From a virus, in IMG/VR virus record IMGVR_UViG_3300017971_004765, positions 1 to 59,764 of that record: a stretch of DNA of 59,764 bases. One strand, given 5' to 3'. A program made the translations under genes and the position numbers. Positions 55,482 to 59,764 of this stretch are shown here, one piece after another. Numbering within the stretch: the stretch's first letter is position 1; every line of letters begins with the position of its first letter. The notes beneath the pieces are model-generated. The model was not told the origin of the DNA. It did no database searches and saw nothing but the letters and a program-made list of their open reading frames with translations.

Positions 55482-55594
55482 GGGGCGGTTGCCAGTTGAC
55501 CGGCAACTGTTCATCAGGGTTGGCAGACCCCTCTTACTCGAAGCCCGCTTCTTGGCGGATCTCCAAACCCGCCTCACGGGACCGCCCCGTTGCC
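55482..55594 (-). ncRNA. Candidate structured RNA
   Basis: A consensus TATA block predicts a start at about 55594. No ORF longer than 20 codons follows. The transcript would have GGGGCGGT near its 5' end pairing with ACCGCCCC at its 3' end, and internal hairpins GAAGC/GCTTC and GTTGCC/GGCAAC. It also has TGATGA, as in C/D-box RNAs, but no clear D-box partner. Confidence 0.45.
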
Positions 55595-55601
55595 AATATA
55601 G

Positions 55602-55778
55602 CTATGCAGCCCGAGTATATAAATGTTTCGTTTCCCCACGGGGCGGGGGCAGAAACCCAGGCAGGCACTTCTTCTCCTGCCCAGGCCCCCGGAACCCCAG
55701 GGGATAGTGCGAAGCGGTGGAGCAGCGCCCCAGTGAGCGAGTGCCCCCACCCGCTGTGTCGGCGCCCGCCTCACACAT
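55602..55778 (-). CDS. Possible small protein, leaderless
   Basis: The product would have 58 residues from the ATG at 55778, 20-27 nt after a TATA block. It is Gly- and Pro-rich (FRGPGQEKKCLPGFLPPPRG) and its end is encoded by the next promoter box. Composition is not strongly protein-like, so an RNA product of the same unit is an alternative. Confidence 0.35.
   Translation of the reverse strand: MCEAGADTAGGGTRSLGRCSTASHYPLGFRGPGQEKKCLPGFLPPPRGETKHLYTRAA
55613..55630 (-). promoter_or_regulatory. BRE/TATA promoter
   Basis: Exact consensus box, upstream of the candidate RNA at 55482-55594. Confidence 0.85.
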
Positions 55779-55795
55779 ATACTTATGCAACCGAA

Positions 55796-55812
55796 GCTTA
55801 TAAATGTTTCGG
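55796..55812 (-). promoter_or_regulatory. BRE/TATA promoter
   Basis: Minus strand CCGAAACATTTATAAGC; directly abuts the 3' end of the 55817-55886 RNA. Confidence 0.75.
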
Positions 55813-55816
55813 TTGT

Positions 55817-55886
55817 GTGGGCGCAATCGGTTAACCAGCAAAGTGCCCGGTTTCGGGTTATGCCGACCAGCGCCGACGCCACCCAC
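55817..55886 (-). ncRNA. 70-nt structured RNA, copy A
   Basis: The sequence is nearly identical to 56425-56494. Its ends, GTGGGTG and CGCCCAC, pair over 7 bp, and the stem continues with TCGG/CCGA after a two-pair mismatch. An inner CCCG/CGGG hairpin caps the molecule. The 5' end lies about 27 nt after the TATA centre of the promoter at 55907-55925, as expected for a transcript start. Compared with copy B, a G-C pair of the outer stem is an A-T pair there. Confidence 0.7.
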
Positions 55887-55906
55887 AATATAGTCATACG
55901 AGGCGC

Positions 55907-55925
55907 CCCTTATAAATGTTTCCCT
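55907..55925 (-). promoter_or_regulatory. BRE/TATA promoter of RNA copy A
   Basis: Minus strand CGAGGGAAACATTTATAAGG; TATA consensus with a variant BRE. Confidence 0.75.
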
Positions 55926-56044
55926 CGGAGCCTCGAGTCAGCTAATTTAATCGGATTTGTCCTGACCCAGCAAAATTAGTTAGAACAGGGATTTGTCTCG
56001 AGCCAGATTTTTTACTCGTAATTGTCGCCAGCCCCCATAGCCAA

Positions 56045-56073
56045 AAAAATAGGGGCGATTTGTCGCCCCTCAG
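56045..56073 (-). terminator. Intrinsic terminator
   Basis: AGGGGCGA and TCGCCCCT form a perfect 8-bp stem with a 4-nt loop, followed by seven T on the minus strand. It overlaps the stop codon of the 56070-56357 gene. Confidence 0.85.
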
Positions 56074-56357
56074 TATTCGCTCGGGAACAGGATCGTTGTG
56101 GCGCTCCTGTCCGCCTCGGTTATGATCCAGATCTTGGGTATGGGATACTTGCCCTCGTAGACGCTGAACAGGCGACCCTCGCCCTCGAGTGCCTCGTCAT
56201 TCAGGGCCTTGTCCTCGGGGCGCAAGTCGCCCCAGTCGCCCTTAGTGTGTCTCTCATAGCTCCCCACCACAAATCGGTAGAAGTCCATATCTTCCCACAT
56301 AAGGGCGTCCACGCCAGCCGTAGCCACCAGTTGCCCGATGTCAAACAACACACACAT
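56070..56357 (-). CDS. Conserved phage/plasmid-type small protein
   Basis: The product has 95 residues from the ATG at 56357, about 30 nt after a TATA block. GQLVATAGVDALMWED, HTKGDWGDLRPEDKALNDEAL and WIITEADRSATTILFPSEY form a pattern I know from many phage and plasmid proteins of unknown function. A terminator hairpin follows, so it is a single-gene unit. Confidence 0.7.
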   Translation of the reverse strand: MCVLFDIGQLVATAGVDALMWEDMDFYRFVVGSYERHTKGDWGDLRPEDKALNDEALEGEGRLFSVYEGKYPIPKIWIITEADRSATTILFPSEY

Positions 56358-56384
56358 CACCTCTACAAGTACATTGCACGCCAC

Positions 56385-56400
56385 GCTTATAAATCTTTCG
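56385..56400 (-). promoter_or_regulatory. BRE/TATA promoter
   Basis: Minus strand CGAAAGATTTATAAGC, one base different in the spacer from the consensus; serves the 56070-56357 gene. Confidence 0.75.
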
Positions 56401-56424
56401 TTTCCTCGAGCCTCGAGAAAAAGT

Positions 56425-56494
56425 GTGAGCGCAATCGGTTAACCAGCAAAGTGCCCGTTACCGGGTTATGCCGACCAGCGCCGACGCCACTCAC
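56425..56494 (-). ncRNA. 70-nt structured RNA, copy B
   Basis: This is the second copy of the RNA at 55817-55886. The outer stem here is GTGAGTG/CGCTCAC; the change G-C to A-T relative to copy A keeps the pairing. The loop of the inner hairpin also differs while its CCCG/CGGG stem is kept. The 5' end is 26 nt after the TATA centre of the promoter at 56513-56531, and TTTTT follows the 3' end, so the unit looks complete. Confidence 0.72.
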
Positions 56495-56512
56495 GTATAA
56501 CACTATGCGCCT

Positions 56513-56531
56513 CGAGTATATAAATGTTTCG
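56513..56531 (-). promoter_or_regulatory. BRE/TATA promoter of RNA copy B
   Basis: Exact consensus box. Confidence 0.85.
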
Positions 56532-56540
56532 TTTCTGGCA

Positions 56541-56570
56541 AAAAAGAAAAAATTGGGGGATTATTCCCCC
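56541..56570 (-). terminator. Intrinsic terminator
   Basis: GGGGGA and TCCCCC pair around a 4-nt loop that includes the stop codon of the 56561-56755 gene; a T-rich tract follows on the minus strand. Confidence 0.75.
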
Positions 56571-56755
56571 TTAACTATGAGCAGTTGCCCACGCCCGAGC
56601 CCGAGCCCTACGCCAAACTTGGGGTAGCACCCCTCACACATAAACGCCCACGGCCCCATGCGAGTCCGCCCGTCAACTTCTGCGGGCTTCCCGCAAAAGT
56701 CGCATTTCGGGCGCTCGAGCACCTCAGCCGTCCGCAAATCCTTGGTTGTGGTCAC
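56561..56755 (-). CDS. Zinc-ribbon protein
   Basis: The product has 64 residues from GTG at 56755, nine bases after the predicted transcript start. CDFCGKPAEVD and FMCEGCYPKFG form a zinc ribbon with a 20-residue loop, like treble-clef-free small ribbons of archaeal viruses. The C-terminus is Gly-rich. A terminator overlaps its stop. Confidence 0.62.
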   Translation of the reverse strand: MTTTKDLRTAEVLERPKCDFCGKPAEVDGRTRMGPWAFMCEGCYPKFGVGLGLGRGQLLIVKGE

Positions 56756-56782
56756 GCCATCACCGAATAGTAGTATGCAGCC

Positions 56783-56801
56783 CGAGTATATAAATGTTTC
56801 G
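56783..56801 (-). promoter_or_regulatory. BRE/TATA promoter
   Basis: Exact consensus box for the zinc-ribbon gene at 56561-56755. Confidence 0.85.
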
Positions 56802-56831
56802 TTTTGGGCAAAAAAAGAAAACGGGCGCCCC

Positions 56832-57014
56832 TCAGATGAGAGACGCCACCCGATATCGCTTCTCGCAGCCCTCACAAGTGACGACATAGTTGGCGTCAGG
56901 CTCAACCAGTCGCTCGCACCCGCAATGGGGGCACTCGACCTCCGCCACCGAGTCCCACGTCAGGGGCACGGTCACGGTTCGCAGATTTTCGGTTTCACGC
57001 ATCCGCATCACCAC
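56832..57014 (-). CDS. Zinc-ribbon protein, leaderless
   Basis: The product has up to 60 residues; GTG 57014, GTG 57011 or ATG 57008 may start it, all at the predicted transcript start. VECPHCGCERLVEPDAN and VTCEGCEKRYRV give a classical two-knuckle ribbon. Role unknown. Confidence 0.62.
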   Translation of the reverse strand: MVMRMRETENLRTVTVPLTWDSVAEVECPHCGCERLVEPDANYVVTCEGCEKRYRVASLI

Positions 57015-57030
57015 CTTGTCCTTGGATTCA

Positions 57031-57048
57031 GAGTATATAAATGTTTCT
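57031..57048 (-). promoter_or_regulatory. BRE/TATA promoter
   Basis: Minus strand AGAAACATTTATATACTC, consensus with A for C in the first BRE base. Confidence 0.82.
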
Positions 57049-57051
57049 GAA

Positions 57052-57084
57052 AAAAGAGGGGGCGGTCACGGGATATCCGTGACC
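57052..57084 (-). terminator. Intrinsic terminator
   Basis: GGTCACGG and CCGTGACC form a perfect 8-bp stem over the end of the 57066-57272 gene, and CTCTTTTTTC follows on the minus strand. Confidence 0.75.
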
Positions 57085-57272
57085 TCAAACTTGACGATCT
57101 CGACGCTCTCCAGCTCGGGGACCACGCGCTCCCACGCCTCGGGGGGCATGTCGAACGCCTTGATGACAGCGGCACGCTCCGCCGCCTTGTCGTTCTCCGC
57201 CTCGACCTCGACGGTGACGGTTGCCACCGCCGGGGTCTCGAAGGTATACTTGTATGTTGCCACACAGGTCAC
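57066..57272 (-). CDS. Small hypothetical protein, leaderless
   Basis: The product has 68 residues from GTG at 57272, located where the transcript should start. YKYTFETPAVATVTVEVEAE, then a helix NDKAAERAAVIKAF and a strand at the end suggest a small beta-alpha-beta domain. Role unknown. Confidence 0.55.
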   Translation of the reverse strand: MTCVATYKYTFETPAVATVTVEVEAENDKAAERAAVIKAFDMPPEAWERVVPELESVEIVKFEVTDIP

Positions 57273-57292
57273 CGAATATACCTACGCAGCCC

Positions 57293-57311
57293 GAGTATAT
57301 AAATGTTTCGG
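57293..57311 (-). promoter_or_regulatory. BRE/TATA promoter
   Basis: Exact consensus box for the 57066-57272 gene. Confidence 0.85.
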
Positions 57312-57317
57312 TTATGG

Positions 57318-57449
57318 TCACTTCTTGAATAGATCCTTAGCCAACAGAATGAGAATCAGAACAGAATGACCATATTCTGCTGAATCATATTCAAGAAGAA
57401 TTGCGCATCGCTCAGAGTCACGACATTCACCTCCTTTAACCTGTGCCAA
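57318..57449 (-). CDS. Possible small protein
   Basis: From TTG at 57449 (near the predicted transcript start) the frame gives 43 residues ending HSVLILILLAKDLFKK, a short hydrophobic tail. A competing 21-codon frame starts at a GTG behind a perfect AAAGGAGGTG box (MTLSDAQFFLNMIQQNMVIL); a -1 shift at its end would join it to the same hydrophobic tail. Which form is used is unclear. Confidence 0.35.
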   Translation of the reverse strand: MAQVKGGECRDSERCAILLEYDSAEYGHSVLILILLAKDLFKK

Positions 57450-57464
57450 TACCGTAGTCATCGG

Positions 57465-57481
57465 TGTTTATAAATGTTTCG
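57465..57481 (-). promoter_or_regulatory. BRE/TATA promoter
   Basis: Minus strand CCGAAACATTTATAAAC, close to consensus. Confidence 0.75.
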
Positions 57482-57596
57482 GTTTCCGGCCCCTCTTCTT
57501 GGGCGGGGCTCCCAGAATGAACGCCAGCGTCTCCGCCAGCACCAGCACCACCACCGCAACAATGGCGAGCCCAATATCAGCAAACTTGAAACGCAT
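57468..57596 (-). CDS. Small membrane protein with basic AT-hook-like tail
   Basis: The product has 42 residues from the ATG at 57596, which follows AAGGAGGTG. One hydrophobic span (IGLAIVAVVVLVLAETLAFI) is followed by PPKKRGRKPKHL, an AT-hook-like tail. It could tether DNA to the membrane; this is inference. Its leader is long and structured, unlike most genes here. Confidence 0.6.
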   Translation of the reverse strand: MRFKFADIGLAIVAVVVLVLAETLAFILGAPPKKRGRKPKHL

Positions 57597-57671
57597 CACC
57601 TCCTTGGTAAGGTATCGGCGGGCGACCTCACGGGGACGGGAAGCTTGACGAAAGCTTGGCCACCCGCCGAC
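57597..57671 (-). promoter_or_regulatory. Structured 75-nt leader
   Basis: The leader of the membrane protein gene folds as TCGGCGGG paired with CCCGCCGA, enclosing an AAGCTT-TCGTC-AAGCTT hairpin. The ribosome binding site lies just after the closing strand. It may control translation or be a processed RNA. Confidence 0.5.
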
Positions 57672-57690
57672 TGAATACCGTTGCGCACTC

Positions 57691-57707
57691 GAGTATATAA
57701 ATGTTTC
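57691..57707 (-). promoter_or_regulatory. BRE/TATA promoter
   Basis: Minus strand GGAAACATTTATATACTC, consensus with G for C in the BRE. Confidence 0.82.
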
Positions 57708-57718
57708 CTTGGTGCCCA

Positions 57719-57735
57719 CCGAAACATATTTAAGC
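57719..57735 (+). promoter_or_regulatory. Divergent BRE/TATA promoter on the plus strand
   Basis: CCGAAACATATTTAAGC is a promoter box facing right, back to back with the minus-strand box at 57691-57707. It predicts a start near 57755. It is the only plus-strand box of this type that I found. Confidence 0.6.
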
Positions 57736-57784
57736 AGGGATGCTAATAGGCTATGGATCCTTTTTTTCTTTTTAGGTGAGAAAT

Positions 57785-57943
57785 GTGTTTGTTAGAAGAA
57801 TAGGAGAATTCATCGGATTCGCAGCGTGTCTAACTATGGCTTTAACCATTTTTGCGGGCACAGTTATAGTTTTATTATTGAGGTATTCAGTCATCACACT
57901 CACCTTTTATGAATTTAACAGCATCATCAGGGTTATCAAATAG
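57785..57943 (+). CDS. Plus-strand small membrane protein
   Basis: The product has 52 residues from GTG at 57785, preceded by AGGTGAG; an in-frame GTG at 57776 would add three residues. It has a hydrophobic segment (AACLTMALTIFAGTVIVLLL) flanked by basic residues (VRRIGE, RYS). The last 57 nt overlap the end of the minus-strand gene at 57887. It is the only convincing plus-strand gene in the window and has its own promoter. Confidence 0.5.
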   Translation: MFVRRIGEFIGFAACLTMALTIFAGTVIVLLLRYSVITLTFYEFNSIIRVIK

Positions 57944-58117
57944 AACGATGCTGCATACTGGACATTCATACTCATCCAATGCTGAATCAGAAGGTATGCT
58001 GTCTTCTTTCTTAAATCCTAGTTCACCGTTTTTATCTAAACCAACGTAATATACAACCAATTCATTGGTATAATTTACCAGATGTGTTATCTCTTCACCA
58101 CACACGGGACACTTCAC
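57887..58117 (-). CDS. Zinc-ribbon protein
   Basis: The product has 76 residues from GTG at 58117, preceded by AGGAGGC. CPVCGEEITHLV and YECPVCSIVLF form a zinc ribbon with a long inserted loop of about 40 residues. The end (DNPDDAVKFIKGECDD) is acidic. TTATATAG near 58170-58177 may be its TATA element. Confidence 0.6.
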   Translation of the reverse strand: MKCPVCGEEITHLVNYTNELVVYYVGLDKNGELGFKKEDSIPSDSALDEYECPVCSIVLFDNPDDAVKFIKGECDD

Positions 58118-58168
58118 TTCAAGTTGCCTCCTAGCAATGATAATCTACCGTAATCAGGTATCCTCCCT

Positions 58169-58279
58169 CTATATAACCGCTATGTCGCACAACCACAATA
58201 CCGCCCACGCCTCGGGCGGGAAACGACTCTTGGGTTTCACCGCCCAACTCACGGGCTCCGCCTTCTTGTAGCGCCTCAT
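58169..58279 (-). CDS. Small hypothetical protein
   Basis: The product has 36 residues; its ATG overlaps the stop of the zinc-ribbon gene as ATGA. It is basic at first (RRYKKAEPVSWAVKPKSRF) and hydrophobic at the end. Coupling supports it, but it is short. Confidence 0.4.
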   Translation of the reverse strand: MRRYKKAEPVSWAVKPKSRFPPEAWAVLWLCDIAVI

Positions 58280-58473
58280 ATCAGTCCCACCTCTTTCGCC
58301 AGCTCGATCCGCCTCTTCACCCGCTCGAGTTCTGGGTTATACTCCTCCTCGGGGTATTCCTCGTAAAGCTCCCAGCACTCGGGGCAGCGCCACGAGCGCC
58401 CACCCAAGAACTGCAGATCAGCGCCGCACTTGACGCAGACCTCCACGCCGAAGCCATCACGCACCAGCTTCAT
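58276..58473 (-). CDS. Zinc-ribbon protein, leaderless
   Basis: The product has 65 residues from the ATG at 58473, 25 nt from the TATA centre. VCVKCGADLQFLGGRSWRC and PECWELYEE form the ribbon; a charged helix (ELERVKRRIELAKEVG) follows. It looks like a small DNA- or protein-binding factor. Confidence 0.62.
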   Translation of the reverse strand: MKLVRDGFGVEVCVKCGADLQFLGGRSWRCPECWELYEEYPEEEYNPELERVKRRIELAKEVGLI

Positions 58474-58491
58474 AAGATACCCCTTACAGGC

Positions 58492-58510
58492 AGAGTATAT
58501 AAATGTTTCG
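58492..58510 (-). promoter_or_regulatory. BRE/TATA promoter
   Basis: Exact consensus box for the 58276-58473 gene. Confidence 0.85.
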
Positions 58511-58554
58511 TTCGACCCACAAAAGAAAAGATGGGGGCTCGAGTCCTATTAGCG

Positions 58555-58581
58555 CTGGTTGTTAACTCCACTTAACGTTCA
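58555..58581. repeat. 27-bp direct repeat, left copy
   Basis: CTGGTTGTTAAC, four variable bases, CTTAAC and TTCA match the copy at 59179-59205 at 22 of 27 positions. The repeat ends exactly at the stop codon of the 207-residue gene. Confidence 0.75.
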
Positions 58582-59202
58582 ATCCAAGTCTTCGATCTGA
58601 TCTCTGATCACATCTAAATCCTTCACCGATTCTATCTTCTCGCTCGCTAGGTCAGTAAAGACCTGCTTTACTGGCTCCCGCAATCGTTTTGGCACGACCC
58701 AAACATAGTCGGGTAAAAAATATCCGCTGACATGCATATAGTTCCGCATATGCTCAAACGCGCGAATCATTCTGTGAGCATTGGTTGCCTTCTCTATTGG
58801 TCGTGTTCGGATTGCCGTTTCAATCTCACGCTCACATTCTCTGTGCGCCATAGAATTGTAACGATACTCATCCCAGTTTGCTTGGAGTGCATCGCATGAT
58901 GGCCACGCTGATCTTGACGCAGAACTACATATCTCTCCCATAAGACGCATCTGTTGAGGTCCGTAGCCAGTAAAGTTCGCAATCGAATACGAGGGGTCAT
59001 CCCGCGAGAATTTGCGTTCCGTCCGTTGCGCAATCTTGCAAAACGTGACAAGACTTTCACGAAGCACGGGTTTGCATTCGTCTGGCTCACGTTCACCTGT
59101 CTGTGCTTCTAGGATGCACCTTGTACCGTCAACTATGTCAAGCAGGTTCTTCTTGACCTTTTCGGGTCGCATAACCATCTGGTTGTTAACACCTCTTAAC
59201 AT
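58579..59202 (-). CDS. Hypothetical protein flanked by direct repeats
   Basis: The product has 207 residues (ATG 59202; an ATG at 59178 with upstream AGAGGTG is an alternative). It is mainly helical (PEKVKKNLLDIVDGTRCI, RECEREIETAIRTRPIEKA, NAHRMIRAFEHMRNYMHV) with scattered Cys. No family is recognised. It is three times longer than its neighbours, its base use looks less GC-rich, and it is bordered by 27-bp direct repeats, so it may be a recently inserted gene. Confidence 0.6.
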   Translation of the reverse strand: MLRGVNNQMVMRPEKVKKNLLDIVDGTRCILEAQTGEREPDECKPVLRESLVTFCKIAQRTERKFSRDDPSYSIANFTGYGPQQMRLMGEICSSASRSAWPSCDALQANWDEYRYNSMAHRECEREIETAIRTRPIEKATNAHRMIRAFEHMRNYMHVSGYFLPDYVWVVPKRLREPVKQVFTDLASEKIESVKDLDVIRDQIEDLD

Positions 59203-59205
59203 TCA
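59179..59205. repeat. 27-bp direct repeat, right copy
   Basis: This copy covers the end of the 59203-59412 gene and the start of the 207-residue gene. Confidence 0.75.
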
Positions 59206-59412
59206 GACGAATCCGTAGTTCTCGACCTCGACAAATACCCCGTCATATGTTACCTCACCGTTGAGTATCCGCCCTTGGTCTCGGTAGGCAGCCGCCGCCG
59301 CCTCCTCCTCAGCTCGGGCGATCTCCGCCTCAATCTCCTCGACCAGCTCCCGGTCGAGCTGCTCCTCGATTTCCGACTCAGCTACATCTCCATAGTCCAT
59401 GTCAGTCACCAC
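59203..59412 (-). CDS. Small acidic protein, leaderless
   Basis: The product has 69 residues from GTG at 59412 or 59409. It begins TDMDYGDV, is strongly acidic and helical (EQLDRELVEEIEAEIARAEE) and ends with a strand pair. The start TDMD is shared, at DNA level too, with the next upstream gene. Confidence 0.55.
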   Translation of the reverse strand: MVTDMDYGDVAESEIEEQLDRELVEEIEAEIARAEEEAAAAAYRDQGRILNGEVTYDGVFVEVENYGFV

Positions 59413-59430
59413 ATACTACTACGCAGGCGC

Positions 59431-59447
59431 CCCTTATAAATCTTTCG
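59431..59447 (-). promoter_or_regulatory. BRE/TATA promoter
   Basis: Minus strand CCGAAAGATTTATAAGG, same variant as at 56385. Confidence 0.75.
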
Positions 59448-59640
59448 GTTCGCCCGCCCACCAAGAATCGTCTCTCCGATCCTCCGCCTCGAGTTCGGTG
59501 AGTATCACATAGCGCTCCCACGCCCGATCAGCCGCCCACCTCATCTTGGGGCGGGAGTCCATTGGGTTCGGGCCGTCTATGTAGTAGTCGTCACTCGAGC
59601 AGTGCTCCAACCCATAAGTCAGCTCGTCCATGTCAGTCAC
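59434..59640 (-). CDS. Small acidic protein, leaderless
   Basis: The product has 68 residues from GTG at 59640, 27 nt after the TATA block. It is acidic and aromatic (DDYYIDGPNPMDSRPKMRW, ERYVILTELEAEDRRDD). The first 15 nt equal those of the 59203-59412 gene, suggesting cassette duplication. Role unknown. Confidence 0.55.
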   Translation of the reverse strand: MTDMDELTYGLEHCSSDDYYIDGPNPMDSRPKMRWAADRAWERYVILTELEAEDRRDDSWWAGEPKDL

Positions 59641-59660
59641 CGAATAGTAGTATGCAGGCG

Positions 59661-59679
59661 GAGTATATAAATGTTTCGT
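59661..59679 (-). promoter_or_regulatory. BRE/TATA promoter
   Basis: Exact consensus box for the 59434-59640 gene. Confidence 0.85.
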
Positions 59680-59706
59680 TTCCGGGAAAAAATAAAGAGG
59701 GGCGGA

Positions 59707-59764
59707 TTAGAAATGTACCTCGTATCTTCCAACCCGCCCGTCGCCGTACTTGAGAACAACCCGC
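59707..59764 (-). CDS. C-terminal end of a gene cut by the right edge
   Basis: Nineteen codons ending RVVLKYGDGRVGRYEVHF and TAA are open to the edge. A T-rich tract (CTCTTTATTTTTTCC on the minus strand) follows, possibly a terminator. The product cannot be named. Confidence 0.4.
   Translation of the reverse strand, partial: RVVLKYGDGRVGRYEVHF

Noticed and set aside
55817-55886. tRNA identity for the 70-nt RNA
   Set aside because: Length and a 7-bp closing stem fit a tRNA, but there is no T-loop or anticodon loop; the fold is one long interrupted hairpin.
55574-55897. A 107-codon frame across two promoter boxes and RNA copy A
   Set aside because: The frame crosses a conserved structured RNA and two promoters, and its start is too close to the TATA box.
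53138-59753. Several proteins ending or starting with NETFIYSG or KETFIYSS
   Set aside because: This peptide is the translation of the promoter box CGAAACATTTATATACTC; it reflects frames reading through promoters, not a conserved protein motif.
1-59764. Naming a host genus or a viral family
   Set aside because: Promoters and gene style point to an archaeon, but no gene in the window gives a decisive lineage signal without database searches; DNA polymerase and integrase genes are not in view.

Overview
The window is a large part of the genome of a tailed (Caudoviricetes, siphovirus-type) virus of an archaeon. The virus call rests on a head and tail gene set: small and large terminase, portal, Mu-F-like head protein, prohead protease/scaffold, HK97-fold capsid, connectors, tail terminator, tail tube, frameshifted tail chaperone, a 1416-residue tape measure and a tail hub. 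The archaeal call rests on promoters: read on the minus strand, many genes start about 25 nt after an almost invariant BRE/TATA block (CGAAACATTTATATACTC), often with no leader. Heavy use of ATA and AGG codons and the many zinc-ribbon proteins fit this. The host lineage cannot be fixed from the sequence; an uncultured methane- or alkane-cycling euryarchaeon is only a guess. Both edges cut genes.

Nearly everything is transcribed leftwards. From the right: 53.1-59.8 kb is a dense array of tiny transcription units, each with its own TATA block, a short leaderless ORF (often a zinc ribbon) or a structured RNA, and frequently a hairpin terminator. It includes iteron-like repeats, palindromes, a duplicated 70-nt RNA and the only plus-strand gene seen. 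47.3-53.1 kb is an operon of small membrane and zinc-ribbon proteins with an RNA ligase, a CysD-like PP-loop protein, a NodB-like deacetylase, an endonuclease VII-like HNH protein and a WbqC-like protein whose frame is broken at CCC-TAA. 46.6-47.3 kb carries two DUF5320-like genes and a long structured RNA with a tRNA-type T-arm. 44.4-46.6 kb is the terminase operon.

26.9-44.4 kb is a 17.5-kb, 24-gene sugar and glycan cassette inserted between large terminase and portal, with its own promoter at 44375-44391 and genes mostly coupled by 1- to 14-base overlaps. It encodes nucleotide-sugar enzymes (SDR epimerase, UDP-GlcNAc 2-epimerase-like, DegT aminotransferase, PIG-L deacetylase, two hexapeptide acyltransferases, ATP-grasp ligase), five glycosyltransferases, two FemAB-like transferases, two methyltransferases, a B12-type radical SAM enzyme, an alkaline-phosphatase-superfamily enzyme and an alpha/alpha-toroid protein. 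20.7-26.7 kb is the head module. 14.5-20.6 kb is a second accessory block (a glycosyltransferase with a DnaJ-type zinc finger, adhesin-like proteins, a beta-helix with 81-bp repeats) placed inside the connector module. 5.1-14.5 kb is the connector and tail module. 0-5 kb holds beta-rich distal-tail or adhesin proteins, a PAS-domain protein, holin-like membrane proteins and an edge-truncated toroid protein.

Taken together, the virus seems to build its particle with a canonical HK97/siphovirus machine while encoding a near-complete pathway to make and attach unusual aminosugar glycans, either to its own virion or to the host surface. Functions are family-level inferences; start sites were refined by overlaps, Shine-Dalgarno sites and promoter spacing.
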